Shown in pieces: positions 27,913-36,730 of a DNA stretch of 64,000 nucleotides. Origin of the DNA: [Borrelia] turdi. GTDB lineage: Bacteria; Spirochaetota; Spirochaetia; Borreliales; Borreliaceae. Below the pieces are notes generated by a model. That model ran no database searches and had not been told where the DNA came from. It saw only the letters and a list, made by a program, of their open reading frames with translations. The translations under genes and the position numbers were made by a program. The number at the start of each line of letters is the position of its first letter. Positions within the stretch are counted from its first letter, which is position 1. The stretch is taken from NCBI RefSeq assembly GCF_008828755.2, contig NZ_QBLM01000002.1, positions 124,001-188,000 of the forward strand, written 5' to 3'.

Positions 27913-28595
27913 GATTTATAATTGTATTTTTAATAATTTTAAATCAAGGATTTTTAGATCTGTTTTCTTTGTCCGAAGATATTATTTTTGAGAGTTCTTA
28001 TGAGATTGCAATTAAAAAAGCTCAAAAATTAAATAAAAATGTTTTAATTTTGGTTGGTAAAGATATTAAAGAAAATCTAATAAAAGCTTTTTTAAATTCT
28101 TTTAGAGATGATGAAATTATTCACACAATAACTAAAAAAAATGTTTTTTTGGTTATCGATAAGGATAATGAAATTTTTAATAAAATTAATCTGCAAAAAA
28201 GTCCAACTATTTTTTTTGTTGATTCTAAAAATGAACAAATAAGGGCGGCTTATGTGGGAACTGTTTTAAATAGTATTCAATTTGATAAAGATTTTTTAAG
28301 CTATGTTATGGGGACTATAAAATCAACAAGTGTTTTAAAAAAGAAAAAAAGTTATGAAATTAACACTATTAATGAGGGGACCTTTTTTTATAAAACATTA
28401 AAAGGAGATTGGCGATTGAAGCTTAATGGTAAAGACAGGAAGCTTGTTCTTTTTGATACAGATCTTAAAGAATTTTTAGTTTTTAAAGATATTGATGAAA
28501 ACAAGCTTTATGCTATTCCCAAGTCTAGGATTGGTAATATTTATTTTTCATTATTGGGAAATGAGGAGTGGAAGCTTTTTGGAAAAATAAAATAA
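27909..28595 (+). CDS. Exported thioredoxin-fold protein lacking the CxxC motif
   Basis: 228 residues beginning with a signal peptide (MRFIIVFLIILNQGFLDLFS). Residues about 30-120 follow a thioredoxin-like pattern: an ESSYEIAIKKAQKLNKNVLILVG start, strand and helix, a VFLVIDKDNEIFNKI strand, and the cis-proline segment KSPTIFFVDSKNEQIRAAYVG. There is no cysteine in the protein, so disulfide exchange is impossible. The C-terminal 90 residues (KKKSYEINTINEGTFFYKTL onward) form another domain I do not recognise. It overlaps the peptidase gene by four bases (ATGA) and precedes def. A chaperone or binding function in the periplasm is inference. Confidence 0.72.
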   Translation: MRFIIVFLIILNQGFLDLFSLSEDIIFESSYEIAIKKAQKLNKNVLILVGKDIKENLIKAFLNSFRDDEIIHTITKKNVFLVIDKDNEIFNKINLQKSPTIFFVDSKNEQIRAAYVGTVLNSIQFDKDFLSYVMGTIKSTSVLKKKKSYEINTINEGTFFYKTLKGDWRLKLNGKDRKLVLFDTDLKEFLVFKDIDENKLYAIPKSRIGNIYFSLLGNEEWKLFGKIK

Positions 28596-28629
28596 GTCTT
28601 TTTTTGTTTGAAAGGGGAATGAGATTTTT

Positions 28630-29127
28630 ATGGAAATGGTATTTTATCCTAATGATTTGCTTCGTGTTAAGACAAAACAAATTACTAATATTGATAGCAA
28701 GATTAGAGATTATGCAAAAAAGATGATAAAATTAATGGATATTAGTGGTGGAGTTGGACTTGCTGCTCCCCAGGTAGGCCTTGATTTGTCACTTTTTGTA
28801 GTTAGAGAGAATAAAATGGCAAGGCCCTTGGTTTTTATTAATCCTTTAATCACAGAGACTTCTTATGAGCTTAGCTCTTACAAAGAAGGATGTTTAAGTA
28901 TTCCGGGAGTTTATTATAATTTAATGAGGCCTAAAGCTATTGTGATAAGTTTTTATGACGAGAATGGAAAATCTTTTACTATAGAAAATTCCGATTTTTT
29001 GGCAAGAATTATTCAACATGAAATGGACCATTTAAATGGAATTCTTTTTATTGATTATTACGAAGAAAAAATAAAAAATAAATTGTTAAAACCTTATATG
29101 AGGGAAAGAGGGCTTAAGGCGAAATGA
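28630..29127 (+). CDS. def: Peptide deformylase
   Basis: Removes the formyl group from the N-terminal methionine of new proteins. The three family motifs are complete: GVGLAAPQVG, EGCLSIPG with metal ligand Cys88, and QHEMDHLNG with His130, Glu131 and His134. The 165-residue length is usual. AAAGGGGA stands upstream of ATG at 28630; a second ATG two codons later is possible and would give a similar protein. It shares four bases with fmt, whose product adds the formyl group to initiator tRNA, a common gene pair. No sign of regulation. Confidence 0.97.
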   Translation: MEMVFYPNDLLRVKTKQITNIDSKIRDYAKKMIKLMDISGGVGLAAPQVGLDLSLFVVRENKMARPLVFINPLITETSYELSSYKEGCLSIPGVYYNLMRPKAIVISFYDENGKSFTIENSDFLARIIQHEMDHLNGILFIDYYEEKIKNKLLKPYMRERGLKAK

Positions 29128-30071
29128 AAATATTTTTTGCAAGTTCTTCTTCTATTGCCTTAGAAGTTTTTAAAGAGATTGTAAAGCATTATGAGGTGGT
29201 GGGAGTTTTGACCTTGCCTGATAAGCCTAAAGGCAGGGGTCAAAAGTTAAGTCAAAATGTAATAAAGGTGCAAGCTATTGCTAAAAATATTAAAGTTTTT
29301 GACCCCTTAATTCTTGATGACAATATTTTAAATTCAATTAGAGATTTGAATCCAGATTTAATGTTAGTTTTTTCTTATGGCAAGATATTTAAAAAAGAAT
29401 TTTTAGATATTTTCCCAAAGGGGTGTATTAATGTTCATCCTTCTCTTTTGCCCAAATATAGAGGTGTTTCTCCGATTCAATCTGCAATTTTAAATGGTGA
29501 TTGTGTTAGCGGTATTACTATTCAGAGTATGGCTTTGGAAATGGATAGTGGCAATATTTTAGTGCAAAGAAATTTTAAAATAAGATCTTGCGATACAAGT
29601 TATGATATTTCAAATCTTGTATCGAGCCTTAGTCCAGCTCTTGTTTTAGAGGCTTTGGAAAAAATTAGTAATGGATTTTTGGGAATTCCTCAAAAAGCAA
29701 GTGAAGCTACTTTTTGTTCTTTTTTTAAAAAAGAATCGGGATTTATAGACTTTAATTTAAGTGCATTTGAGATTAAAAACAGAATTAATGCATGCAATCC
29801 TTGGCCACTTGTAAGGGCTAGTCTTGATTATAGCGACATTATTTTTCATCGTGCTGATTTTTTGAAAATAGATTTATATAAAGAGAGAAAAATAGGAGAA
29901 ATTGTTGATTTTGATTCTAAAAGAGGATTATTTGTTAATACCGGGAAGGGGATTCTTTTACTTTTAGAAGTTCAAAGGCCTGGAAGAAGGGTTTTGGATT
30001 TTAAGTCTTTTTATAATGGGAGTAGACAGCTAATAGGACAAGTATTTTCTTCAATAGGGGGAATATATTAG
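29124..30071 (+). CDS. fmt: Methionyl-tRNA formyltransferase
   Basis: Formylates Met-tRNA(fMet) with 10-formyl-tetrahydrofolate. 315 residues, standard length. Recognisable are the N-terminal Rossmann segment FFASSSSIALEVF, the tRNA-binding loop LTLPDKPKGRGQKL, the catalytic block INVHPSLLPKYRGVSPIQ, and the Asp of MALEMDSGNILVQR. The C-terminal OB-like domain contains NACNPWPLVRA and RPGRRVLDF. Its ATG overlaps the def stop. The formyl donor would be made by FolD, whose gene begins at the far end of this window. Confidence 0.97.
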   Translation: MKIFFASSSSIALEVFKEIVKHYEVVGVLTLPDKPKGRGQKLSQNVIKVQAIAKNIKVFDPLILDDNILNSIRDLNPDLMLVFSYGKIFKKEFLDIFPKGCINVHPSLLPKYRGVSPIQSAILNGDCVSGITIQSMALEMDSGNILVQRNFKIRSCDTSYDISNLVSSLSPALVLEALEKISNGFLGIPQKASEATFCSFFKKESGFIDFNLSAFEIKNRINACNPWPLVRASLDYSDIIFHRADFLKIDLYKERKIGEIVDFDSKRGLFVNTGKGILLLLEVQRPGRRVLDFKSFYNGSRQLIGQVFSSIGGIY

Positions 30072-30090
30072 TTTAAATAATAATGACAAT

Positions 30091-31128
30091 TTGGAAAATA
30101 AATTTTCTAATAAAGAAGAATTGTTTAAAAATAAATTAGATCTGACTCAGAGTTGCAAAAATTGTAATAACGAAATATTAATTTTGCCAAAAGCTACAAT
30201 CAGAGCATTGCTTTTAGTTATTTTTGGATCTTTAATTGTTTCTTTTGCAATTTTTTTTATGGTTTTAGAAAATAAGGAGATTGTAGTTGTCCCAAATCTT
30301 TATTCTCTTACCCTTGAAGATGCTATTATTGAATTACAGAGAAAAGAATTAATTCCTCACATTGAGTTTAAATTTTCTTCAAGTGCTCTTGACAAAGGAA
30401 AAGTGATAGAGCAGGGGCCAAAACCAGGAACCGTTTTAAGACATAACAATAAGGTTATAATTTTTATTAGCAAAGGGGCTATAATAAACAGGGTTGATAG
30501 TTTTATTGGCAAAAACATTGATGATGTTTTAATTAATTTAAAGGCCAATTCTTTTAGCAATTCTAAATTACTTTACCACATTGTTAAACCTCTTGAGGTT
30601 GAGAGTGAATTGCCAAAAGGAATAATAATTCGCCAAAATCCATCACCAGGTAGTCAAATATCAAGTCTAACAGATCTCCAATTTTTAATTAGCAAGGGTA
30701 AAGATCGTTTGGGCAAACATGTTAAAAATTATATTGGGATTTATTATAAAGATGCAATTGCTTCTCTTTTAAATGATGGGATTAGTTTTGACATTAATTT
30801 GGTAAATACGGGCGATTTTGGAAATATTGTTTTTCAGTCTATTCCGCCTGAAACTAAAATAAATGAATCAGATAAGATTTTAATTACTATTGCAAAGCCC
30901 AAGGTTGACAATAAAATTGTTTTTGGAATTTTGACTTATAAATTAAGACAACATCCATCTTATGTTGATATATCTGTTAGGTTAAAAGGTTTGGATGGTG
31001 AAAATTCTCTGATTTATTCTTTTAAGTCAAAAGGAGGATTAATTAAGTTGCCCTATGAGGTTCACAAAGGATCTATGATTGAACTTTATATTTATGATAA
31101 GCTTATAAACCAAACAGTTATAAATTGA
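30091..31128 (+). CDS. PASTA-domain membrane protein
   Basis: About 345 residues: a cytoplasmic N-terminus with CKNCNNEILILPK (a possible metal-binding CxxC), one membrane helix (ALLLVIFGSLIVSFAIFFMVL, about residues 40-62), and three PASTA repeats (starting near VVVPNLYSLTLEDAIIEL, then DSFIGKNIDDVLINL and KNYIGIYYKDAIASLL), each closing with a P.PG or PPE turn and a VxIxxSKG-like strand. PASTA domains bind muropeptides and are usually attached to Ser/Thr kinases or penicillin-binding proteins; here no enzyme domain is present. The start is uncertain: TTG at 30091 has no ribosome site, while GGGGGA (30057-30062) lies 5 bases before an in-frame ATT (30067) that overlaps the fmt stop. That reading adds eight residues. 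Confidence 0.85.
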   Translation: MENKFSNKEELFKNKLDLTQSCKNCNNEILILPKATIRALLLVIFGSLIVSFAIFFMVLENKEIVVVPNLYSLTLEDAIIELQRKELIPHIEFKFSSSALDKGKVIEQGPKPGTVLRHNNKVIIFISKGAIINRVDSFIGKNIDDVLINLKANSFSNSKLLYHIVKPLEVESELPKGIIIRQNPSPGSQISSLTDLQFLISKGKDRLGKHVKNYIGIYYKDAIASLLNDGISFDINLVNTGDFGNIVFQSIPPETKINESDKILITIAKPKVDNKIVFGILTYKLRQHPSYVDISVRLKGLDGENSLIYSFKSKGGLIKLPYEVHKGSMIELYIYDKLINQTVIN

Positions 31129-31179
31129 TTATGTTTAAACGTATTGATTTAAATTAATAAAAAAATTTCTAACATAAAG

Positions 31180-31896
31180 TCATATATTAATTAGTTTCGA
31201 TACAGTAATAATGGATGCAGCTATTATTGCTGTTTCTGTTCTTAGAATGTTTGAGGATGCGCTGTAAGGGGAAAAATTATATTGTAGTATTAATTGTTTT
31301 TCTTTTTCTGTAAATCCTCTTTCGGGTCCCACAATAATAGCCGCATTGTTTGCTTGTTCTATATCAATTAATTTTTTTTTGCTATTTTTTTCAAGTAATA
31401 TTTTTATTTCAAAATTTTCTTGTTTAATATATTTAAGACTGTCTTTCAAATTTTTCATAATTTTTATTTTTGGCAAGTATGTTACTCCCCCTTGCATTGC
31501 TCCGGCTATTAAATATTTTTCGTAATCATTGTTTTTAAAGATTTTAGAATTTAAATATGATTTTTCAGTAAGTTCAGTGTTAAAAAAAATTATTTCGTAT
31601 ATTCCAATGCTAGCAAGTTCTTTTATAATTCTTTTGGCAACAATTGGTCTTATCATCCCAATTAGCACATTTAATTTTTTAAGTTTATTAGATTCTCCTA
31701 TTTTAAAGATTTTCTTGAAAAATAGTTTTTTATCTTTTTTGTAAATACAATGATAAATGTTCTTTTTCCCAAGAATACCAAATTTAAATTTGTCGTTATC
31801 TTTTAATTTTAAGATTTTAACAAGATGTTCTGCTCTAGTGTCATTGAGTGAAATTCCTGTTTTAAATTCATTAGAAGTTATTAACATTAGATTCAT
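31180..31896 (-). CDS. rsmE: 16S rRNA (uracil1498-N3)-methyltransferase RsmE
   Basis: SPOUT-fold methyltransferase that modifies U1498 of 16S rRNA. The 238 residues show the family pattern: N-terminal PUA-like part with RAEHLVKILKLKDNDKF, the middle LIGMIRPIVAKRIIKELASIGI, KYLIAGAMQGGVTYLPKI, and the SAM-binding knot IIVGPERGFTEKEKQLI and ILRTETAIIAASIITV. It stands alone on the minus strand between the PASTA gene and trxA, with a weak upstream -10 and no clear partner. Confidence 0.92.
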   Translation of the reverse strand: MNLMLITSNEFKTGISLNDTRAEHLVKILKLKDNDKFKFGILGKKNIYHCIYKKDKKLFFKKIFKIGESNKLKKLNVLIGMIRPIVAKRIIKELASIGIYEIIFFNTELTEKSYLNSKIFKNNDYEKYLIAGAMQGGVTYLPKIKIMKNLKDSLKYIKQENFEIKILLEKNSKKKLIDIEQANNAAIIVGPERGFTEKEKQLILQYNFSPYSASSNILRTETAIIAASIITVSKLINI

Positions 31897-31930
31897 TTTT
31901 TATAATTCCTTATTATTAATATTGTATTTG

Positions 31931-31939
31931 TGATATAAT
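31931..31939 (+). promoter_or_regulatory. Extended -10 promoter of trxA
   Basis: TGATATAAT (31931-31939), a full extended -10, lies 31 bases before the trxA ATG. The same nonamer serves the minus-strand promoter at 26045. Confidence 0.6.
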
Positions 31940-31970
31940 TTTAAGTCGATAGGGGGGCAATGTAAAATAT

Positions 31971-32324
31971 ATGGCTATTTCTTTAACCAAAGAAGATTTT
32001 GTTGCCAAAGTTTTTGATTATAAGAACAATATAGAATGGAGTTTTAAAGGCGAGAGGCCTGCAATAATTGATTTTTATGCCGATTGGTGTGGTCCATGTA
32101 AAATGCTTTCTCCAATTTTTGAAAAACTTTCTAAAAAGTACGAGAATAGTATTGATTTTTACAAAGTAGATACAGACAAAGAACAAGATATTTCTTCTGT
32201 TTTTGGAGTGAAAAGTCTTCCAACTATTCTTTTTATTCCTATTGATGGCAAGCCAAAGGTTTCTGTTGGCTTTTTACAAGAAAATGCTTTTGAAAATATA
32301 ATTAAGGATTTTTTTGGTTTTTAG
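31971..32324 (+). CDS. trxA: Thioredoxin
   Basis: Small cytoplasmic thiol-disulfide reductase. The active site WCGPC (Cys40, Cys43) within FYADWCGPCKMLSP, the buried Asp of IIDFYAD, and cis-proline in KSLPTILFIPIDG are all intact. 117 residues, slightly longer at the N-terminus than E. coli thioredoxin. The ribosome site AGGGGGG (31951-31957) is 13 bases before ATG 31971; a start-stop pair ATGTAA (31960-31965) lies between them, which could reduce initiation. It has its own extended -10 promoter. A 24-base palindrome follows the gene. Confidence 0.96.
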   Translation: MAISLTKEDFVAKVFDYKNNIEWSFKGERPAIIDFYADWCGPCKMLSPIFEKLSKKYENSIDFYKVDTDKEQDISSVFGVKSLPTILFIPIDGKPKVSVGFLQENAFENIIKDFFGF

Positions 32325-32340
32325 TTTACTAAATAAAATA

Positions 32341-32364
32341 ATTTAATTGCTATAGCAATTAAAT
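32341..32364. repeat. Perfect 24-bp palindrome after trxA
   Basis: ATTTAATTGCTA followed by its exact reverse complement TAGCAATTAAAT. It lies 16 bases after the trxA stop and 45 bases before ybeY. As RNA it would give a 10-bp stem with a TATA loop; no T-run follows, so it may be a stability hairpin more than a terminator. Confidence 0.65.
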
Positions 32365-32409
32365 GCATATTTGTGAGTTGTATATGGGTTATTCGAAGGT
32401 ATAGTTAAT

Positions 32410-32874
32410 TTGTCCAAATCTGATTTGAATTTATTGGTAGAAAATATTAAATTTGAGCATCACGGTGTTTTTTATGATTTTATTTTATCTGTTTTAAATA
32501 CTCTTTCTATTAGTGATTTTGAACTTTCAGTTATTCTTTGTGATAATGTTTATATACAAAAATTGAACAATAAATTTAGAAACAAGAACGAGCCAACCGA
32601 TGTTCTTTCTTTTAATTATAATGATAATGAAGTTAACGAAGATTTTGTTGATAATATAAATTATAAAATACAAGGAGACATTATAATATCTTTTGAATAT
32701 TTAAAATTTAGTGCTCAAGAATTTAATGTTGAAATTTATGAAGAACTTCAACGTGTTACTATTCATGGAATTTTACATTTAATGGGATATAAGCATAAAA
32801 CTAATGATTTTCAAAAGGAAAACATGTTGATTCTTCAAGAAAGTGTCTTAAAAAAAAATAAAAGGGTATTTTAG
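32410..32874 (+). CDS. ybeY: Endoribonuclease YbeY
   Basis: Single-strand endoribonuclease with roles in 16S rRNA 3' maturation and ribosome quality control. The zinc signature [13 protein letters not shown] (HGxLHLxGYxH) is present near residue 118, and [17 protein letters not shown] is the conserved NxxxRxxxxPTDVLSF block. The 154 residues match the usual size. Translation probably starts at TTG 32410, 11 bases after GAAGG; no ATG is available upstream in frame. The gene is directly followed by the CBS protein gene, the same order as ybeY with corC in many bacteria. Confidence 0.94.
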   Translation: MSKSDLNLLVENIKFEHHGVFYDFILSVLNTLSISDFELSVILCDNVYIQKLNNKFRNKNEPTDVLSFNYNDNEVNEDFVDNINYKIQGDIIISFEYLKFSAQEFNVEIYEELQRVTIHGILHLMGYKHKTNDFQKENMLILQESVLKKNKRVF

Positions 32875-33654
32875 ATGTTGGGATTTTTTAATTTTAAAAA
32901 CAAAAAGAAGAAAAAAGGAAACCCAAAAAATGATCTTGAAGATAAGTCGAATATTGAAACTTCTTTGATAAAAAATTTCAATGCCCTTAAAGAGACTATT
33001 GTAAAAGAGATTATGATTCCCAGGATAGGGGTTATATTTGTTGATTATGCTAAGAGTAAGGATGAGCTTTTAAAGGTTGTGACATCTAGTAGTCATTCAA
33101 GATTTCCCGTTTATCATGGTACTATTGACAATATTATTGGAATAATTCATACAAGAGACGTGCTAGTGCATATGTGTAAAAAAGATTTCTACCAAATAGA
33201 TTTAAAAGATATTATGCGAAAAGTTATGTTTGTTCCTGAAAGCAAAAAAACAGACTCTCTTTTAAAAGAATTTCAAGAAAATCATGTTCATATTGCAATT
33301 GTAGTTGATGAGTATGGCGGGGTTTCGGGGCTTGTAACTCTTGAGGATATTCTTGAAGAGATAGTGGGTGACATTCAGGATGAATTTGACAATGAGCTTG
33401 ATGAAATAGTTCGCCTTGATGATGGGTCTTATCTTTGTGATGCAAGAATTTTAATAGAGGATTTAAATGAGAAGCTTAATTTAAATTTGCCAAATGGAGA
33501 CTTTGATACTCTTGGGGGTTTTGTTTATGATCTTTTTGGGAGGATTCCTTTGAAAAATGAAAAGGTGGAATACAACAATTTGGTTTTTTCGATTAAAAAT
33601 ATGCATCAAAGAAATATTAAGGTAATAAAGATTTCCGAGAAGGAAGGTTTATGA
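32875..33654 (+). CDS. CorC/HlyC-type CBS-domain protein
   Basis: 259 residues with a basic N-terminal stretch, two CBS domains and a C-terminal CorC_HlyC transporter-associated domain. The first CBS contains VKEIMIPRIGVIFVDY and SRFPVYHGTIDNIIGIIHTRD; the second VPESKKTDSLLKEF and HIAIVVDEYGGVSGLVTLEDILEEIVGDI, the family hallmark. No membrane segment is present, so it is the cytosolic CorC type and not the DUF21-membrane type. CBS pairs bind adenine nucleotides and regulate transport, here most likely of divalent cations. Older annotations call such proteins hemolysins; nothing in the sequence indicates a toxin. ATG follows the ybeY stop immediately. Confidence 0.9.
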   Translation: MLGFFNFKNKKKKKGNPKNDLEDKSNIETSLIKNFNALKETIVKEIMIPRIGVIFVDYAKSKDELLKVVTSSSHSRFPVYHGTIDNIIGIIHTRDVLVHMCKKDFYQIDLKDIMRKVMFVPESKKTDSLLKEFQENHVHIAIVVDEYGGVSGLVTLEDILEEIVGDIQDEFDNELDEIVRLDDGSYLCDARILIEDLNEKLNLNLPNGDFDTLGGFVYDLFGRIPLKNEKVEYNNLVFSIKNMHQRNIKVIKISEKEGL

Positions 33655-35624
33655 ATTTTAATCGATTTTTAATATTATTCCTTTTTAATTTTAGTGTTTT
33701 ATTGGGCAGTGATACTACAGCATTAGGGCATTATCAAAAGGCTAATGAGTATTATTTATCTAAAAGGTATTATGATGCTATTGATGAGCTTTTTGAGGCC
33801 ATAAAAATTAATCCCAATTATTATGAAGCTTATAAATTTATTGCATCAATTTATTATTCTCTTAAAATATATACCCAAGCACAATTTTTCATAGAGAAAG
33901 CCTATAAAATGTCTAACGAAGACATTGAGTATAAAATTCTTTATGCAAATATATTATTAAAAAATAATAAAATTGATCAAGCAAAAAAAATATATTCTGA
34001 GGTTTTAGTTAAACAGAGAAATAATATTGATGCTTTGGTTGGACTTGCTTCAATTTTTGAAAAAAATGGATTATTCATAGCCGCTGCTAATTATTATTTG
34101 TCCATTCTTGATTATAGTCAAAATAATTATAGCGCGTTTGAACATCTTATTGATATTTATCAAAGACTAGGGATGCATGACAAGATTAGACATTTGATAA
34201 ATAAAGTTAGGGTAAATTTTTTATCTTTTCCAGATTTCCATAAAAGAGTAGCTGAATTTTATATTAGTATTAATAACTTGGGTCTTGCTGAAAAGTATGC
34301 TTTAAATTATTTGGCTTTAATTGAAAGTTCTTATAAAGATTTTGGAGTTGTTGATGCATACCGATTGCTTGCGCTTGTTTATTTGCACGAATTTAAATAT
34401 GAGGATGCAATAGAAGCATTACAGAAAGCTATTTTGGTTAATAAAGATTCTGATGAGCTTTATTATTTATTAGGGTATTCTTACTTAAAATTTGGGAATG
34501 TTGAAAAGGCTATTTTAAATTTAGAGCGAGCCAAAAATCTTAAAAAAGATTTAGAATTTTATAATATTGCTCTTGATGAGAGTTTTTTTGTATCTAATTT
34601 TAGAAATTTTTTGAAAAACAATTCCAATGTTAAAATTTCTAAGCATTATGAAAATGAGGGGCTTAAAGCTTTTAAATCTTTAAATTTAAATAAAGCATTG
34701 TTTAATGTAAAAAATGCTGTTGATATTTGGCCTGATAATGATAGTGCTAGGTTTTTGCTTTCAAAAATATATAAGCTTATGAATTTAGATATTATGGCTT
34801 ATGAGCAGCTTTTTTATTTAGTAAAACAGAGAAATTCTACGGATTCTAGAATTTTAGATTTTTATGATGTTGTGTCTTTTGATATTAGAAGATCTTTATT
34901 TTATAAATATGGATATAAAAGCATTTCCGATTTTAATAAGCTTTATGATGACAGGATGGTTTATAGAATTGCTATTTTTACTCAAAGTGAGAATAAGCTT
35001 TTTGGAGCAAACGATTTGATATTAAGATACTCTGAAAGGGTACTTGAGCGTAATTTAAATATAGAAATAGTTAACTATAATTTTGATTATAATAAAAATA
35101 GAGACTATCTAATTAATAATTTTTCCGAAGGATTTTCTTACTCAAGAAATAATAATTTAGATTTATTTTTAATTTTTGATTTCAAGGTAGATATTTTGAA
35201 AAATACAGCTACTTTGTTAGTGAATGTTTTTTCGGGGAAAACAGGGATTAAGGTTGGTTCTTTTTCTTACAATGTGGGGGGTGTTAATTATTTAAGCAAT
35301 GTTTTAAATTCCTTTTCTAAAGATTTTCATGATTATTTACCCAAAAAAGGAAAGATCCTTCAAATTAAAAATAATGATGTTCTTATTAATCTTGGCCAAG
35401 TAAACGGTGTTGTAAAAGGCGATGTTTTTTTGATTCTTAAAGAAGGTGCTTTAAATAGTGACAACACTAGAGATTCTTCTTTTATTATTTACAAAAGATC
35501 AGATATTTTAGGAGAAATTTTAATTGAGGATATAAGTGATTATATTTCCAGAGGTATTATAAAATCTTCTATATTTTTAAAGGACTATATTCAAGAGGGA
35601 GTCACTGTGCTTGTAAAAAGATAG
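33651..35624 (+). CDS. Exported TPR-repeat protein
   Basis: 657 residues. A signal peptide (FLILFLFNFSVLLGS) suggests export. Residues about 25-330 are a run of TPR units, with clear A/G-xx-Y-A-type helices: LGHYQKANEYYLSKRYYDAI, YEAYKFIASIYYSLKIYTQA, LAGLASIF-like repeats, then ALVYLHEFKYEDAIEALQKAI and LYYLLGYSYLKFGNVEKAI. The last 200 residues form a different domain with NDVLINLGQVNGVVKGDVFLIL, resembling the outer-membrane/flagellar FlgT-like or LPP20-type segments, although this is tentative. It overlaps the CBS gene by four bases. TPR proteins in spirochaete periplasm bind partner proteins; no partner is indicated here. Confidence 0.8.
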   Translation: MNFNRFLILFLFNFSVLLGSDTTALGHYQKANEYYLSKRYYDAIDELFEAIKINPNYYEAYKFIASIYYSLKIYTQAQFFIEKAYKMSNEDIEYKILYANILLKNNKIDQAKKIYSEVLVKQRNNIDALVGLASIFEKNGLFIAAANYYLSILDYSQNNYSAFEHLIDIYQRLGMHDKIRHLINKVRVNFLSFPDFHKRVAEFYISINNLGLAEKYALNYLALIESSYKDFGVVDAYRLLALVYLHEFKYEDAIEALQKAILVNKDSDELYYLLGYSYLKFGNVEKAILNLERAKNLKKDLEFYNIALDESFFVSNFRNFLKNNSNVKISKHYENEGLKAFKSLNLNKALFNVKNAVDIWPDNDSARFLLSKIYKLMNLDIMAYEQLFYLVKQRNSTDSRILDFYDVVSFDIRRSLFYKYGYKSISDFNKLYDDRMVYRIAIFTQSENKLFGANDLILRYSERVLERNLNIEIVNYNFDYNKNRDYLINNFSEGFSYSRNNNLDLFLIFDFKVDILKNTATLLVNVFSGKTGIKVGSFSYNVGGVNYLSNVLNSFSKDFHDYLPKKGKILQIKNNDVLINLGQVNGVVKGDVFLILKEGALNSDNTRDSSFIIYKRSDILGEILIEDISDYISRGIIKSSIFLKDYIQEGVTVLVKR

Positions 35625-35625
35625 T

Positions 35626-35655
35626 TTGACACTTGTTATTGATTTATGATTTAAT
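35626..35655 (+). promoter_or_regulatory. Promoter of gap-pgk-tpiA-secG
   Basis: Consensus -35 TTGACA (35626-35631), 18-base spacer, TTTAAT (35650-35655), starting two bases after the TPR gene stop. The -35 is the best match to consensus seen in front of any gene here, fitting strong expression of glycolytic enzymes. Confidence 0.6.
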
Positions 35656-35697
35656 AATTCTAGTAAGAATAAAATCAAAAAAATTGGAGGATTTTGT

Positions 35698-36705
35698 ATG
35701 AAATTGGCTATTAATGGTTTTGGTCGTATTGGTAGAAATGTTTTTAAGATTGCTTTTGAAAGAGGAATTGATGTTGTGGCAATAAATGATTTAACAGATC
35801 CTAAAACGCTTGCACATCTTTTAAAGTATGATTCTACTTTTGGAGTATATAATAAAAAAGTTGAATCAAGAGACGGTGCTATTGTTGTTGATGGAAGAGA
35901 AATAAAAATTATTGCAGAGAGAGATCCAAAAAATCTTCCTTGGGCAAAACTTGGAATTGATGTTGTAATTGAATCAACAGGTGTTTTTTCATCAGCAACT
36001 AGTGATAAAGGAGGATATCTTGATCATGTCAATTATGCTGGGGCTAAAAAAGTTATTTTAACAGTTCCTGCTAAGGATGAGATTAAAACAATAGTTCTTG
36101 GTGTAAATGATCGCGACATTAATTCTGATTTAAAGGCCGTATCAAATGCTTCATGTACAACCAATTGCTTGGCTCCTCTTGCAAAAGTACTTCATGAATC
36201 ATTTGGAATTGAACAAGGGCTTATGACAACTGTTCATGCTTATACTAATGATCAAAGAATTTTGGATCTTCCTCATTCTGACCTTAGACGAGCAAGGGCT
36301 GCTGCACTTTCTATTATTCCAACTTCAACTGGTGCTGCAAAAGCAGTTGGACTTGTTTTGCCTGAACTTAAAGGAAAGTTGAATGGGACTTCAATGAGAG
36401 TGCCTGTGCCAACAGGTTCAATTGTTGATTTTACAGTTCAACTCAAGAAAAAAGATGTTACAAAAGAAGAGATTAATTCTGTTCTCAAGAAGGCATCAGA
36501 TACACCTGAGCTTAAAGGTATTTTGGGGTATACAGAAGATCCAATTGTATCTTCAGATATAAAGGGGAATTCTCATTCTTCTATTGTTGATGGTCTTGAG
36601 ACAATGGTTCTTGAAAATGGGTTTGCAAAGGTGTTATCATGGTATGATAATGAGTTTGGATATTCTACAAGAGTAGTTGATCTTGCTCAAAAGTTGGTAA
36701 AATAA
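35698..36705 (+). CDS. gap: Glyceraldehyde-3-phosphate dehydrogenase
   Basis: NAD-dependent glycolytic enzyme converting glyceraldehyde-3-phosphate to 1,3-bisphosphoglycerate. 335 residues. The NAD-binding start [17 protein letters not shown], the catalytic Cys153 in [13 protein letters not shown], the His of TVHAYTNDQ, and [15 protein letters not shown] at the end are all conserved. GGAGG lies 8 bases before ATG. The codon choice is richer in G and C at wobble positions than most neighbours, typical of a highly expressed gene. It heads the gap-pgk-tpiA-secG cluster. Confidence 0.98.
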   Translation: MKLAINGFGRIGRNVFKIAFERGIDVVAINDLTDPKTLAHLLKYDSTFGVYNKKVESRDGAIVVDGREIKIIAERDPKNLPWAKLGIDVVIESTGVFSSATSDKGGYLDHVNYAGAKKVILTVPAKDEIKTIVLGVNDRDINSDLKAVSNASCTTNCLAPLAKVLHESFGIEQGLMTTVHAYTNDQRILDLPHSDLRRARAAALSIIPTSTGAAKAVGLVLPELKGKLNGTSMRVPVPTGSIVDFTVQLKKKDVTKEEINSVLKKASDTPELKGILGYTEDPIVSSDIKGNSHSSIVDGLETMVLENGFAKVLSWYDNEFGYSTRVVDLAQKLVK

Positions 36706-36730
36706 GCAGGAATGCTTGTAAGGTAATAAA

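Noticed and set aside
32875..33654. Hemolysin
   Set aside because: The sequence is a CBS/CorC protein; no toxin feature is visible.
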